A stretch of DNA of 64,000 nucleotides from Zasmidium citrigriseum. Its lineage: Eukaryota > Ascomycota > Dothideomycetes > Mycosphaerellales > Mycosphaerellaceae. The DNA lies in assembly GCA_002786025.1 (NCBI GenBank), contig NHNW01000007.1, positions 186,001 through 250,000 on the forward strand, in the 5' to 3' direction. Below are positions 30,871 to 42,085 of the stretch, in pieces. The notes beneath the pieces were generated by a model. The model was not told the origin of the DNA and made no database searches. It was given only the letters and a program-made list of their open reading frames with translations. The first letter of the stretch is position 1, and every line of letters starts with the position of its first letter. A program made the position numbers and the translations under genes.

Positions 30871-31383
30871 TCACGGCGCAACATCAGAAGCCCCCGGCGA
30901 CCCTCGCATCCCCATGTACCTCACACACCTCCACTCGGCCTCCGAACGCAAAAACTTCCAAATTCCAATTCCCTCAGTCACCAAGCCATCATCCAGCAAC
31001 CCCAGCGTCTTAACGGTCAGAAAAACGTCCGCTGTCCTAGCCTCCTTGTCGACAGACGCCGTACTGTGCACAACCTGGACCTGATGTTCAGGATGTGACG
31101 CTGTGATTCGTCCGAGGGCCAGGAGGTATTCATCCAGATCAAGATCTTGAATGGGAGCTTGGTCGAATGTGGCGCGGAAGATGCCGGGGTCCATGTGAGT
31201 CCACGGCGGACTGTGTCGAGAGAATTGCCGTTCATTTATGGCGTCGATGAAGCTTCGTGATATTTTCTGTAGGTATCTTGATGCCAAATCGCCGGCGTGA
31301 TCCACGGACTCGAGCTCTGCGGCGTTCGAGCAGGCTTTCGATTCCAGTTTCCGCAAAGAACGTGGCTCCTGTGGCAATTCCAT
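30871..31383 (-). CDS. Small protein with probable NTF2/SnoaL-like fold
   Basis: From ATG 31383 the frame codes 170 residues; the frame extends 19 codons upstream but without another ATG. The pattern of an N-terminal helix pair (SRYLQKISRSFIDAINERQF), an aromatic loop (HSPPWTHMDPG) and alternating strands (VQVVHSTASV, TADVFLTVKTLGL, GIGIWKFL, WRCVRYMGM) fits the cone-shaped NTF2/SnoaL-like fold. Fungal members are often small enzymes or binding proteins of unknown substrate near metabolic genes. The fold is an inference from the strand pattern; no active-site residues can be assigned. It lies tail-side of the CoA-transferase gene on the same strand. Confidence 0.55.
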   Translation of the reverse strand: MELPQEPRSLRKLESKACSNAAELESVDHAGDLASRYLQKISRSFIDAINERQFSRHSPPWTHMDPGIFRATFDQAPIQDLDLDEYLLALGRITASHPEHQVQVVHSTASVDKEARTADVFLTVKTLGLLDDGLVTEGIGIWKFLRSEAEWRCVRYMGMRGSPGASDVAP

Positions 31384-31843
31384 GTCAAGCGACTGTATCG
31401 TCGCGTTAGGCTCGGAGCAGGCTGCGTGACCACTCCACAATGACTTAAAGTAGTGACACGGATGCCGACAGTCCTCTGTGTTGTGCGGCTGGCCCTTGAT
31501 ATGTACTCGCTCGCATTCGGACCTCGCTAGAATCGCTTCAAGCTTGCGAGCCTAATGATCCTTCGATGTCTCAGCTAATGCCTAATGAGGCAGCTGTTGA
31601 CCGTCCTCTTCGAACAGTGTCAATTTCGATGATGTTCGACCGTATTTTGTAGTCTCGTGAGAGTCGAATGGAAGCGAAAGGCCCAAGGGGTTTGCCGGCT
31701 TCGGAAACAAATCATTCACTTGGGTTGACGCTAATCCCGAACAAGAAGTAGCTCTGTTCAGCCGCGAGTCCCTTCGCCTTGTCGTTGCTCCAAACGTATC
31801 TTTAACTCTATGAAAAGCTTCGAACACCTGATTGGTCTTCAAA
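31384..31843. other. Intergenic region, same-strand genes
   Basis: This contains the promoter of the NTF2-like gene and the 3' UTR of the CoA-transferase gene. Nothing else recognised. Confidence 0.45.
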
Positions 31844-33106
31844 TTATGCCTTTCCGAGTTCTGCCAAGATCTTCGAGTTGTGCTCTCCAACTTCCGGCAC
31901 CTTGCCCATATTCGCATGCAAACCAGACCGGCTCATGGGCTCAAACCCCGGTGGAAACAACGCCGGAACCGAACCCTTTGGCGTGTCGATCGTAGTCCAT
32001 CTCTCTCGGGCTTTCAATTGCGGGTGCTTCCAGACTCCGTGCATATCATTGACGTTGGCATTGGCTATGGAGGCCTTCTCCAGTAGTTCCACGACCGCAC
32101 TTGATGTGCGCTTCGAGAATGAGTCTTCAATAATCTGTTGCAGCTCCACACGATTTTGGCTCCGCAGCGTATTGCTTTCAAAACGTGCATCCTTCGCAAG
32201 AGCCTCATCCTGAAGCACAATGTTGCAGAAATTCGCCCATTCCCGTTCGTTCTGTATTCCCAGCATGACAGCCCCATCCGAAGCTTGGAAGGGTCCATAT
32301 GGATATATAGAAGCGTGCGAAGATCCAGCAGGCGTGGGTCCAGGCGCTCCATCGTAGGTATAATAAAGCGGGAAGGTCATCCACTCAGTCATCGATTCCA
32401 GCATGCTGATGTCAATCTTGCATCCCTGGCCCGTCTTCTGCCTTTGCATCAGGGCCGCGAGGATCGAGCTGTATGCGTACATGCCTGCTGAGATATCTGC
32501 TATCGAGACCCCGACTTTGGCGGGATCGATCACGGTTTGCTCGCCCTGTTTTCGTGGAACGCCGTTGACGGATAGCATGCCTGCTTCGCTTTGGATGAGA
32601 AGATCGTACGCTTTCTTGTCTCGGTAAGGACCATCTTGGCCGTAGCCGCTGATGTCGCAGACGATGAGACCGGTGTGCTTGTCTTTGAGATCCTCGTATG
32701 CCATGCCCATTCGTCCAGTAGCTCCAGGGGCAAGATTCTGGACAAGCACATCGGCGCGGCCAACGAGGGCTTTCAGAACGTCGAGGTCTTCCGGCTTCTT
32801 GAGATCCAGAGCCAGAGACTCTTTCGACCGATTGGTCCATATGAAGTGGCTGGCCATCCCCTTCACACGTGTGTCATATTGTCGAGCGAAGTCTCCTACG
32901 CCCGGCCTCTCGATCTTGATCACGCGAGCACCCAAATCGGCGAGCTGTCTTGTTGCAAATGGCGCTGCGATGGCTTGTTCCAGGGAGACGACTGTGATGC
33001 CAGCAAGCGGGCCTTGTTGCGTCGAAGTCGGGCCAGTAGTATAGTAACGGCGAGCTGGTAGACGACTGATACGGCTGGCGACACGTATCATGCGAGGCTG
33101 CAACAT
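31844..33106 (-). CDS. Class III (CaiB/BaiF) acyl-CoA transferase, probably mitochondrial
   Basis: The ATG at 33106 gives 420 residues; an Arg/Ser-rich start with few acids (MLQPRMIRVASRISRLPARR) looks like a mitochondrial presequence. The mature protein carries family III landmarks: GPLAGITVVSLEQAIAAPFA, VIKIERPGVGDFARQY, SKESLALDLKKPE, NLAPGATGRMGM, and KKAYDLLIQSEAGM with the expected catalytic Asp168. These enzymes move CoA between carboxylic acids through a covalent aspartyl-CoA intermediate. Closest animal relatives are SUGCT (succinate-hydroxymethylglutarate CoA-transferase); the acid used here cannot be read from sequence. The succinate-semialdehyde dehydrogenase lies upstream on the same strand, hinting at linked C4/C5 dicarboxylate metabolism. 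Confidence 0.88.
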   Translation of the reverse strand: MLQPRMIRVASRISRLPARRYYTTGPTSTQQGPLAGITVVSLEQAIAAPFATRQLADLGARVIKIERPGVGDFARQYDTRVKGMASHFIWTNRSKESLALDLKKPEDLDVLKALVGRADVLVQNLAPGATGRMGMAYEDLKDKHTGLIVCDISGYGQDGPYRDKKAYDLLIQSEAGMLSVNGVPRKQGEQTVIDPAKVGVSIADISAGMYAYSSILAALMQRQKTGQGCKIDISMLESMTEWMTFPLYYTYDGAPGPTPAGSSHASIYPYGPFQASDGAVMLGIQNEREWANFCNIVLQDEALAKDARFESNTLRSQNRVELQQIIEDSFSKRTSSAVVELLEKASIANANVNDMHGVWKHPQLKARERWTTIDTPKGSVPALFPPGFEPMSRSGLHANMGKVPEVGEHNSKILAELGKA

Positions 33107-33463
33107 CTTTCCATATGTGTTGACCTTCGCTGCGAGAGAGTCAGTTGGGGGAGAGATATACGTCCACGAAACTGCGATTCTCGCAGGCACCTAATTTTGC
33201 TCAACTCAATCAAGACCTTGCAGCATTTGCCAATTCACGGTCTGGATTTGCAATAAGGCAAAGACCCGAGGGTTTGCCTCATCACTCGCTGTGAACTGTA
33301 CATGTCGTGAGGTATTGTCGGGAGAGAAAGCCCCACGGGCAACGACTTCCCCGGTGGCGGGAATAAGGCTGGTATGCTATTTCCGGCTCGTCTGTACGCT
33401 TCGGCAGAAAGCCGGCGGTGTTTCTCCTAACGCCGTCTCTCCCAACTTGCCAAGCCTACAGCA
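33107..33463. other. Short intergenic region between CoA-transferase and dehydrogenase
   Basis: About 357 bases holding the promoter of the CoA-transferase and the 3' UTR of the dehydrogenase. No motif was recognised. Confidence 0.45.
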
Positions 33464-35078
33464 TCAATTCGCGACATTGAGGAAGATGCTCTTCACCGTC
33501 AAGTACTCCTCGATGCCCTGCCGCCCTCCTTCTCTGCCATATCCCGATTCTTTCACACCTAGAACGACATCTATCAGTGGCATTTGATGCATGGGAGCTA
33601 CTGGACTCACCTCCAAACGGATTCTCCGCCGCTGAGAGCAGGCCAATATTGACGCCCACCATACCAGCCTGGATGTTCTCTGCAACCCTCCACATGCGAG
33701 GCATGTTCTCCGTGACGATAAAACTTCCCAAGCCGACCTTGGTCTCATTCGCGAGCTTCACACCTTCCTCTTCGGTCTTGAACCTGTACAGGGCCACCAC
33801 AGGAGCAAAGACCTCTTCCCGCGTTGTTAGGGCGTCTGACGACATGTTGGTGAGGATGGTCGGCTGCAAGAAATAGCCCTTGTGGTCGTTTGGGTGAAAG
33901 GCCGAGCCTCCCATCACAACCGTGGCACCGTACTTCTTGGCGTCTTCGATATGATCGAGGGCTTTCTCTACCGCCCGCTCGTGGGTCATGGGTCCAACGG
34001 ATACCCCATCATCGGTTCCTAGTCCAACCTTGAGGGTCTTCATCTTCTCGGCAAGGGCATGGGAGAAGCGGTCGTAGATGGCGTCTTGTACGAAGATTCG
34101 GTTTGCAGAGACACACGTCTGGCCGGACCCTGGGGTTAGAGCACGAAATATCAGCAACTATCTCGGAACTGATCGAATTGAATTTGCTCTTGGCTTCTCA
34201 CCTCTCAGTTTGGCCATCAAACAAGCCTCGACAGCGGTTTCGAGTTTCGCATCGTCAAATACGATGAAAGGACTGTTGCCTCCGAGCTCCAGCGAGAGCT
34301 TCTTCAGCCCATGCTGGCCACACATGGATGCAAGCAGCTTGCCAACGCGAGTTGACCCGGTGAAACTCAACTTTTGGATCCGTTCAGACTTGCATATTGC
34401 TTCGCCGACTTCAGCTACGTTGTCTAGTGTCAGCACCACGTTGATAGAGCCTTTGGGAAAGCCAGCTTCTTTGGCCAGGACGGCGAGAGCAAGAGCACTT
34501 AGCGGTGTCTCTCCCGCAGGTTTCCAGATCGTCGTGCATCCAGCCGCAAGTGCCGCCCCAGCCTTTCTGGTGATCATGGCAATCGGAAAGTTCCATGGCG
34601 TCAAGCACGCTGCAACACCAAGAGGCTGCTTCATAGTGATGATCCTCTGGTTGAGATTCGCCGTTGGGATCAACTCTCCATGAGTCCGCTCAGCCTCCCC
34701 AGAGAACCATTCGAGGAAGCTCGCTCCATATGCGACCTCTCCTTTCGCCTCTGCCAGCGGCTTGCCATTCTCCAATGTCAAAATCAAGGCCAGGTCTTCC
34801 GTGTGCTCCAAGACCAGGTCGTTCCACTTGCGAAGCCACCGGGCTCGTTGTCTTGCGCTGGTCTTGCGATAGGATTGGAAGGCTTCCTCTGCGGCAACAG
34901 CAGCTTTCTCGACATCTGCTGCACCCATCTCTGGCAGTCTGGCGAGCTTCTCCAGTGTACCGGGATTGATGACATCGAATTCTTTGCCATCGGTGGCGCC
35001 GACCCAATCATCGTTGATAAAACCTTTTTGTTGGAAAAGATCTTTCCTCCTCAGGTCTGAAAGACTTTGTGGACCCAT
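33464..35078 (-). CDS. Succinate-semialdehyde dehydrogenase (NAD(P)+), ALDH family
   Basis: Three exons, 35078-34202, 34129-33611 and 33558-33464, give 496 residues. The start MGPQSLSDLRRKDLF is followed by the family's FINDDWV. ALDH landmarks are LTPWNFPIAMITRK, FTGSTRVGK, ELGG with general base Glu264, and GSGQTCVSANR with nucleophile Cys298, the latter split by intron 1. NPFGG and VKESGYGREGG are joined by intron 2. The enzyme oxidises succinate semialdehyde to succinate, the last step of the GABA shunt. The KxSGxGREGG end and overall text fit SSADH best; another semialdehyde is possible. No clear targeting peptide is seen, so it may be cytosolic. Confidence 0.9.
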
Positions 35079-35467
35079 ATTGACGGACCAGATATTGTGA
35101 TCGATACTCGAATGAGATTCAGCTTGGATCACTGATTCGTGCTTTTTGCACAGGGTCAGTTCCCAGAAATGTGTTTGACAAACACCAGCTGCTCTCACTT
35201 ACTAGATGAGCTAACTGTGTCAGTACAGCGTGGATCAATCGATTGATCTCCGAGTCGAAGGGCCTGAGAAAGAAATGGGCGTCGTCAACGTGGAGGGTAC
35301 CAGATGCGCTTCAAAGGAACTCGGAGCTTACCCCTCAAACATCCCTCTCAATCCGATGGCGGGGAAAACACCAAAATGCATCTCAAAGATCAGATCTTGA
35401 AAAGACTGTCGCTGACGTGTTTGATTCCAGAGCTTAGGGGTTCATGGATGAGATCATCAAGCAAAGA
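35079..35467. other. Intergenic region, same-strand genes
   Basis: Promoter of the dehydrogenase and 3' UTR of the desaturase. No feature recognised. Confidence 0.45.
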
Positions 35468-36640
35468 TCAAGTCTTCCACTGCAGGACACCTAGCTTATC
35501 TATTGCCGGTTCTACTGACCGACAGGAACGGAAAGTCTTCCAAAGAGCCAACCAGAAAGGAGTCTCGTCTCGACGGTACTTGCTTCCAAGCAAAGGCACA
35601 ATAGCTCTGGTGGCCTCTTCTGCGTGGTAGAAAGGTATTCGTCTGCACGACGTCAGCGAAAGCATCTCCAGATTGGGATGACAAGATACTCACGGGAATA
35701 GATGATGAACAACATGGTAGTCCACAATGCCATGAAAGATATGACGACCAACGAATCCGAAGGGTCTGTCTACCGTTGACAGAGCGCCATTTATAAAGGT
35801 CCAGCCAGAGGCCTCGAAATGCGATACCGCAGGATCGTTGTGGTGAAGGTATGTAAAAGCAACCAGCCAGTTGTTGACCCACAGGTAAGGCAAGCCGTAT
35901 AGAAGCAAGGTTCCTGCGATGTGCACTGACTGAGACAGTTGGTAAAGGGTGTAGAGCGTGGCACCAACACCGACGGTCGACAGGAGAACGTACGGCTGTT
36001 CCGACACGGTGAAGAGGTCGCCTAGAGGATCGAAATGGCTGCGTCGCACCATTGGACGAACATCGTATGGACTGGTTGTCTCGGGACTGCCGGAGGCACC
36101 ACTTGCGAAGAACAACAAGTATGCTGGCCAGCCAAGAACTTGATGAATGACCAACTGACAACCCGCGAAGACAGGAGTGTCTTCCAACATGCCAAGCCAA
36201 GGCATCAAACGGGACCAACGGGTCACTTCTTCCTCGCGCCGGGGCACAAAAGCTGTGTCCTTGTCCATGTGGTTCGTATACCGATGGTGACGGGCGTGCG
36301 TGTATCGCCATGAGAAGTAGGGCACGAGAAGTGCGCTATGCAGGACGAAGCCAACAACATGGTTGGCCATCTTGCTTGAGAACAACGCCTCATGGCCGCA
36401 TTCGTGAGCCAGGATCCAGATACCGGTGAAGAAAAGACCTTGGACGTAGCCATACAACATCCAGAGGAAGAACTTGAGCAGTCCATTGAAGTGTTGGATC
36501 GTCGTCGCAGCAAAGATGCCAAGGCATATCGCAGCCGTAACATCGAACACAACGAATCGTAGCGATCGAAAGTTGGAGGGCCGAAAGCAATGGCGAGGAA
36601 TCGCCTTTCGGAGCTCTGGAATGCTGCTTTTATCGTCCAT
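35468..36640 (-). CDS. Delta-12/omega-3-type fatty acid desaturase
   Basis: Exons 36640-35694 and 35642-35468 join in frame to 373 residues. The three histidine boxes that bind the di-iron centre are complete: HECGH (79-83), HARHH (115-119) and HVVHH (309-313), the last just before the intron. After the junction the text reads RIPFYHAEEATRAI, a hallmark of delta-12 and omega-3 desaturases. Hydrophobic spans near 30-48, 53-75, 95-112 and 230-270 give the usual ER-membrane topology. The enzyme would add a double bond to oleoyl- or linoleoyl-lipid, although divergent fungal copies also make specialised acyl chains or acetylenic products. It is shorter at the N-terminus than the main housekeeping enzyme. 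The nearby P450 and broken transporter suggest an accessory role. Confidence 0.88.
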
Positions 36641-36969
36641 GGGGAAAGTTGCTCCTCCCGACTCTCAAAGAGCCTCCATCTTAAATCTTTACGCGTTGTG
36701 TTCAGCATCGCCGACTTTCCTGAATTCAGTTTCCAGGGTATCACAGGCCGTTGGGTCGTATCGTCCAGATCGGGTCAGTGCAGGCATGCTCCTCGCACTC
36801 GGGAAGGACACTTTCGGAGATTGAGTCTCATGGATGACCCATGCGGCTTATCGATGTCATCAGTCTCATCACCTGGTTCGCTCCAGGTGCCTGGGGCTAC
36901 AGGTTGATCAAGTCATGCACCTTCTAATGCCATCACAGTGACCAAGGGTGGAAAGTTCAAGTGTTCACT
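36641..36969. other. Intergenic region upstream of the desaturase
   Basis: Promoter of the desaturase gene, next to the 3' end of an MFS pseudogene. No specific site recognised. Confidence 0.4.
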
Positions 36970-38420
36970 TCAGATTGGCCTGACCAAGGTGCCCGTCCAT
37001 TTCACTTCCAATATCGAGAACATGTTTTGCGAGAACACCGGGAACGAGGCCGCAATGATGCTTCTGACAAAAGTGTTGATCGCCTGGGCTCTGTTGGCGT
37101 GGGAGAGATGAGATGGGGCTCATGAAAATCAAGATGATTCCACAGGCAGTAAAAAGGCCAAGAGCGGCCTGTATCTCCCAGGGTGTGTGTGGTTGAGATT
37201 CAGAAGGGCGTTGGGCCGAGACAGAGACAGAACTTACCAGCCGGCAGAAGTGCCGATCCCAAAATCACTGGGGAAAAGCGATGTTCTGGTGTGCGTAGCT
37301 TGTTCGCCGTCTGACGTCTTCCAATGTAGTAGCAGCTGTAGAGCCCGAGGAGGAGACAGGCTATTCCGACTCCGCCGAGGAGAAACAGAAACGGCAAGCT
37401 TGCCTGGACTGGAGACATGTCTCGAACTTTGTGGAAAGAGAATGGATACATTGTCAGTGTCAGTTAAAAGATACAGTACACTGGAGACATGCAGACGGTG
37501 AAGATGAGGAGCTTCTCGAGATCAGCAAAGTTCCAACATGCCAACGGAAAGGGGCAACTCACGACGGGCTCCATTACAATCATTTTTCACAGGCTTGGTG
37601 AGATACTTCTCAGCAAACGCGCGCATACTTGTGGGCTGTTCTTCACTCTTCGCGTGTAGTGCCCAATTGGAAGTCTCTAGCCGTAACACTTGTGCCTTCC
37701 GTTGCAGAAGAATCGGCTCGGCTGTTTCAGGTGTACACACGAAGCAGAGTATTCCGAGGACGACTCCGACGGAGAGAGTGACCCAGCCCGTCCAACGCCA
37801 TCCCAGTCGTTCGTTGACGACGGTTCCCAGTATCGGTGCCGTTACAGGACCGCCAAAAACGCCGATGCTGAAGACACTCGTACAGATTCCTCTTTCCACG
37901 GGATTGAGAAAGTCAACGTACATTCCGGCAACGATAGCAAGAGGCGCGGATCCGAAGAGGCCAGCAAGGAATCGAGAGGCAAGGATGATTTGGATATCGG
38001 TGCTCACTGTGAGCGGGACTTGAAAACCAAGGAAGGCTGCATATCCGATCCTGAGAGGAAGAGTGCGTCCGTACAACTCCGATGCAGGGCCCCATCCATA
38101 GTAGCGTCAATGCGAGGTCGCTGTTTCATGGTTATGGATGGAACACATACAGCAATGGTCCCAAGGCAAAGCCCAACATGAAGAGGGTGATGCCCAGGAC
38201 AACGACAAGCTTCGAAACGTCGAGTTCGGTCGCGACATCGGCAAGTGTAGCTGAGAATACGCTACTGCAGAAGGACACTACAAAAGTGATCAATGTCGTA
38301 GTGACGACGATTGCCCATCTCCGAACCGTAGACCAGTCGATGGGCCGAGTCGGATCCAGATCCCCATCCCAGTCGAAGATATCGAGACGGGTTAGATGAT
38401 TTGAGAGTGCTCCAAGCAGT
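36970..38420 (-). pseudogene. Broken MFS transporter gene (drug:H+ antiporter DHA1 type)
   Basis: Minus-strand text is clearly that of a 12-helix MFS transporter: DWSTVRRWAIVVTTTLITF, TLFMLGFALGPLLY, ASELYGRTLPLRIGYAAF, GVFGGPVTAPILG, KYLTKPVK, SPVQASLPFLFLLGGVGI and INTFVRSIIAASFPVF. At least four lesions break it. A frame change lies between LLY and the ASELYGR segment (38090-38146, no acceptor restores frame). One extra A in a five-A run at 37583-37587 shifts out of the family's PVKM..MEPV motif. A TAA stop sits at 37466-37464. Near 37090-37115 a shift and a loss of about 15 residues remove the helix before INTFVRS. A functional N-terminus was not found. It lies between a desaturase and a P450. 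Confidence 0.8.
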
Positions 38421-39647
38421 CGCCCATAATCAGTGATTCAAACGATGCTGTGGTTTCTTGGAAAAGTCTTCATAGAAGCAATGATCTTTTCCAACGATAT
38501 TAGATCCTTGTCGATCAGTCAGTGGCTTGGAGCGCTTCGTTCCCAATTTTAAGCCATCCAGATGCGTTCGCCAAGTAACCCTCTGGCTTAGGGCTGTCCC
38601 GAGTGCTCGCTGGCTCTGAGAAATCTCCATCTCGACAGCTTCCAGAAGAATAGACACCGGAACAACTTAGCGATAGACTTCATCCGCCTGTCAAGCTTCA
38701 CAGGATAATCCATAGAGCCGTTGAACAGAGCTCGAGCCATCAGATCCCCCGTGGATTATTCCCGCGTATCAGCTTGGGGCAGGGAGCGTTATTAAGTTGC
38801 ATCCTATCTAGGGCTCTGGCATGTCGAACCGAATGGGGTTGCTCTCGGTGGATTTGACGGTGCATTCCGCCTGTCTATACCAGGCAGCCTTGCTATTGAC
38901 AATTATGGCAAAAGCCCTTCTTGGCCTGATTTAGGGTTCCATTGCACCGATTTGGATACTTTTGCAACCTTTCAAGCTCCCTCAGCCACATGGGATGGGC
39001 TGAGGGAAGTCGTCGTTAAGGAGACCTGGCCAGGAAGCTTTGGCGTTGGCGGTGATGTTACCACAGCGCATTGTCGAGTATGATCGTCTCTCCTGAAGTT
39101 CGCATTCAAGCGAGCGGATGAAACATGCGTGGGTTGTCCAGTTGAGTGTCCAAAGATTGGTACAGCAGTGTATGATTGATTCTGTATCAAATGACGATCA
39201 GTGATAGAGGTCGAGGAATGGCGCGAGCTTTCATCCCAGCCAGTCGGCGACACTTCGTGGTCAGGGCAGGGAATATTTGGCGCCTGCAACGAGGCTCAAA
39301 ATAGTCGCAAGCAGTGGTGTGGGCGAAGCCTCTCGAAGACAACCGCCAAGTACCAACGGCTTGGGCTCGTTACCCAAGGGCATGTATCAGATCTCAGGAA
39401 TATCTGTTTCGCCACACTGCATCGCGCAACCAGCCGCCCCCAGAATAGCGTCTTGAACAAGGCTCACACGTGATGAGGCAACACAACGCTTGGGGTTGCG
39501 AATACCGCTGTCAACCTTTCCCAGTGGACGCCGTGGTGTATAAAGGCGTCTTCGTCGTCTCCATCCCAACGATCTGGTAGACCATCATCAGCTTTTCCAA
39601 ACCTCGAGAACAGCACCAAACAAGCAGAACACGCACAGCAGCACACA
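38421..39647. other. Promoter region of the P450 and 5' flank of the broken transporter
   Basis: A 1.2-kb divergent gap. A short minus-strand frame with ATG at 38630 (about 66 codons) might be a remnant of the transporter's first exon but has no recognisable text. No other feature. Confidence 0.4.
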
Positions 39648-41198
39648 ATGCTTTCAGCTCTTTGCATCGATCATCTCGCCTCGAGCAGTCTTCTTTCGGC
39701 CTTCTTTTGTCTCCCAGTCATCTTCTTTTGCGTCTTCATTTGGAGATACCGGAGGAGCCAACTGCATCACATACCATGTCCTGAACAAGGCTTCTTCTTA
39801 TTCCGACTCTTCCACGAGCCAAACGTTCGAGAATTGGAGCAATGGCTGGACGAGATACCTCACAAAGGCCTGATCCGCTATTATGGCCTGTGGAACCAAG
39901 AGCGAATCTTTGCCGCCAGTCCTGAGGCTGCCAAGGATCTTCTCGTGACGGAGACGTACAAGTTCGTCAAGCCGGAGCTGCAGCGCATCTTAGCCGACAA
40001 TATCTCATCGAACGGCCTCCTTGTTCAAGAAGGTCAGGTTCACAAGGCTGCTCGAAAGAACTTCCAGCCGGTATTCCACGCGGACCAGATTCGAAGGGCG
40101 TATCCCATTATGTGGGAGACTGCGTTTGACTTAGTCAACGCTGTCACCAGCCAGTTGCACGGAGGGTCCATTGAGAGCGAAGGCATTAGCATCCTGAAGC
40201 CCATTAACGCAGCGAGTATCGACATCATCGGTCGATGGGGATTCTCTAGGGACTTCAATGCGCTCAAGGATTCAACCGCCAAGTTTGCGAGATCGTACAT
40301 CGGGATGTTCAAAACAACCAAACGAGGCCAGCAGACGTTGTACCGAGCCGCCATTATTGGACCAAAGATAGCTCTCCAATTGCCACTCCGAGCTGTCAAG
40401 ACCATCAAGCGAGTCATGGCCTTTGTGCGAAGTACTGCAGAGGAAATCGTTTCAGAGCATGAGCAAGGTCTGCATCAAGAAATGGATCTGGTCAATGCCC
40501 TCATCAAGACGAACCACTTCTCTCATGAAGATTTGGTGACGCAGTCTGTCCACATCCTCGCAGCGGCCACAGAGACCACCTCTGGGACAATTGACTGGGC
40601 GATTCATCTCCTCTCCCGGTACCCGGATGTGCAAGCTCGTCTTCGTGATGAGATCAGAAAGCATCTTCCATCGCCTTGCCCGAAGAATGGACGCATTGAC
40701 ATTCAAGAAGTCGACTTTGCCGGTATGAAGTATCTCGATGCCGTCATCAAGGAGGTGCTTCGGTTCCATTCCGTCAATACCATTCTGTGGCGGGAATGCG
40801 TAAATCCAGCGCGGATCCTTGACGCTGCAATTCCGGTTGGCACGAAGGTTGTCTTCTCGCCTTGGGCTTTGAACCGAGACCCAAAGCACTGGGGTCCAGA
40901 TGCCAGGTCTTTCAATCCGGAGAGGTGGCTCGACGAGACGAAAGAACATGGTGGTGCCGACAATGCCTATTCTTTCCTGACATTCGGGGGTGGCCCACGG
41001 AGATGCATGGGGGGGAGCTACGCGCGAGCTCAAATGCGATGTCTGATCGCCGGTTTGATTGGGAGATTTGAATTCTCGCCGCTTGAGCCGGAGACAGAGT
41101 CCGACGAGGGTCAAGAGATTGGTGATCAGGCCGCCTTGACATTGTTCAAGATTTTTGAGAACTGGAAGATCAATGCCCGGGAAGTCGAGGGCTGGTGA
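39648..41198 (+). CDS. Cytochrome P450 monooxygenase, ER-anchored
   Basis: An intronless frame of 516 residues with ATG in good context. The N-terminal anchor is about residues 13-33 (SSLLSAFFCLPVIFFCVFIW), followed by a short Pro-containing hinge. P450 motifs: I-helix AAATETTSG, K-helix KEVLR with Glu369 and Arg372, FNPERW, and the haem-binding loop FGGGPRRCMGG with Cys453 as thiolate ligand. It should insert oxygen into a hydrophobic substrate using a P450 reductase. Its family number cannot be assigned by eye; general style is like fungal CYP families in secondary metabolism or xenobiotic and alkane oxidation. Neighbours (desaturase, dead transporter, methyltransferase) hint at specialised metabolism, but no backbone synthase is present. 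Confidence 0.93.
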   Translation: MLSALCIDHLASSSLLSAFFCLPVIFFCVFIWRYRRSQLHHIPCPEQGFFLFRLFHEPNVRELEQWLDEIPHKGLIRYYGLWNQERIFAASPEAAKDLLVTETYKFVKPELQRILADNISSNGLLVQEGQVHKAARKNFQPVFHADQIRRAYPIMWETAFDLVNAVTSQLHGGSIESEGISILKPINAASIDIIGRWGFSRDFNALKDSTAKFARSYIGMFKTTKRGQQTLYRAAIIGPKIALQLPLRAVKTIKRVMAFVRSTAEEIVSEHEQGLHQEMDLVNALIKTNHFSHEDLVTQSVHILAAATETTSGTIDWAIHLLSRYPDVQARLRDEIRKHLPSPCPKNGRIDIQEVDFAGMKYLDAVIKEVLRFHSVNTILWRECVNPARILDAAIPVGTKVVFSPWALNRDPKHWGPDARSFNPERWLDETKEHGGADNAYSFLTFGGGPRRCMGGSYARAQMRCLIAGLIGRFEFSPLEPETESDEGQEIGDQAALTLFKIFENWKINAREVEGW

Positions 41199-42085
41199 AT
41201 AAGCACGTTAGAGCATCAGGTTGGCGTTATGATACCTCGTTAGTTCAGCATATTACGGCGTTATGAATCGAGCATTTCAATTCCTAATGAGTTCCGTTTC
41301 GTTCCAGTTCTGCGCATGACGCATTGGTGGTGCCATTTCATTGCCGACATGTTCGTTAGTGTCGGGCTCTTGAGACGTCTGGACCTCCAGTACCATAACT
41401 AGAATAGATGCGCAGGCATGGACATGTGATTCTTCTAATGGTATCTGAGTCGGAAACATGGAGTGGAGGAAGTGAGGAAAAGGAGGAGGTGAGGTGAGGT
41501 CGGAGGCCGGACTTTCTTTGGGCCGATCTCCTTCGGATGACTCGCAGCCGCAACAACGTCCTTCTGCTTCTCCTTCCTCTTCTTCATGCATTCACTCACA
41601 CATGCGATCACATGCTCCTCGGCAGGGGTCCATGGGTGTGGCATTCCACCCCTGCCACCGATCTACTCTTGTACTCAACCTTTTCAACGCGCCATTTTCC
41701 ACCATCTCGCGGCGGACGTCAACTGTGGCCGTTCAAGCTCTTGGCGAGTCACACACTCCACCAAGCACTTGGCTGCCAACTTGATGCGGGTGCTTCGTGT
41801 AGATCAAAGCTTGGAAAGCCAGAGATGGCGACTTGTAAACCCTCTGAAAGATTCGTGGCAGGAGTCTTGGAATCCCGTGTACATACTGACTATGCCGAAT
41901 GCAGGATACTCTGCCTTCAATCGAGTTCGGTGCAGCATGCTGGCGCTCTTAGCACCCAGGTACTTATGATGTAGGTGACGTGGGCCGAAATGACCACGAC
42001 CTCTATCACATCCCGTACAAAAGCACAGCCGCGCCCGCATCCCTTGGGTGACGCATCTTAACCATTCGGAACACACTCTTGAGCC
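41199..42085. other. Intergenic region, same-strand genes
   Basis: Terminator of the P450 and promoter of the secreted-protein gene. Short frames on both strands show no conserved text. Confidence 0.45.

Noticed and set aside
37200..38076. Two transporter-like frames that could be taken as separate short genes
   Set aside because: They are successive parts of one MFS gene interrupted by lesions, so they are reported as one pseudogene.
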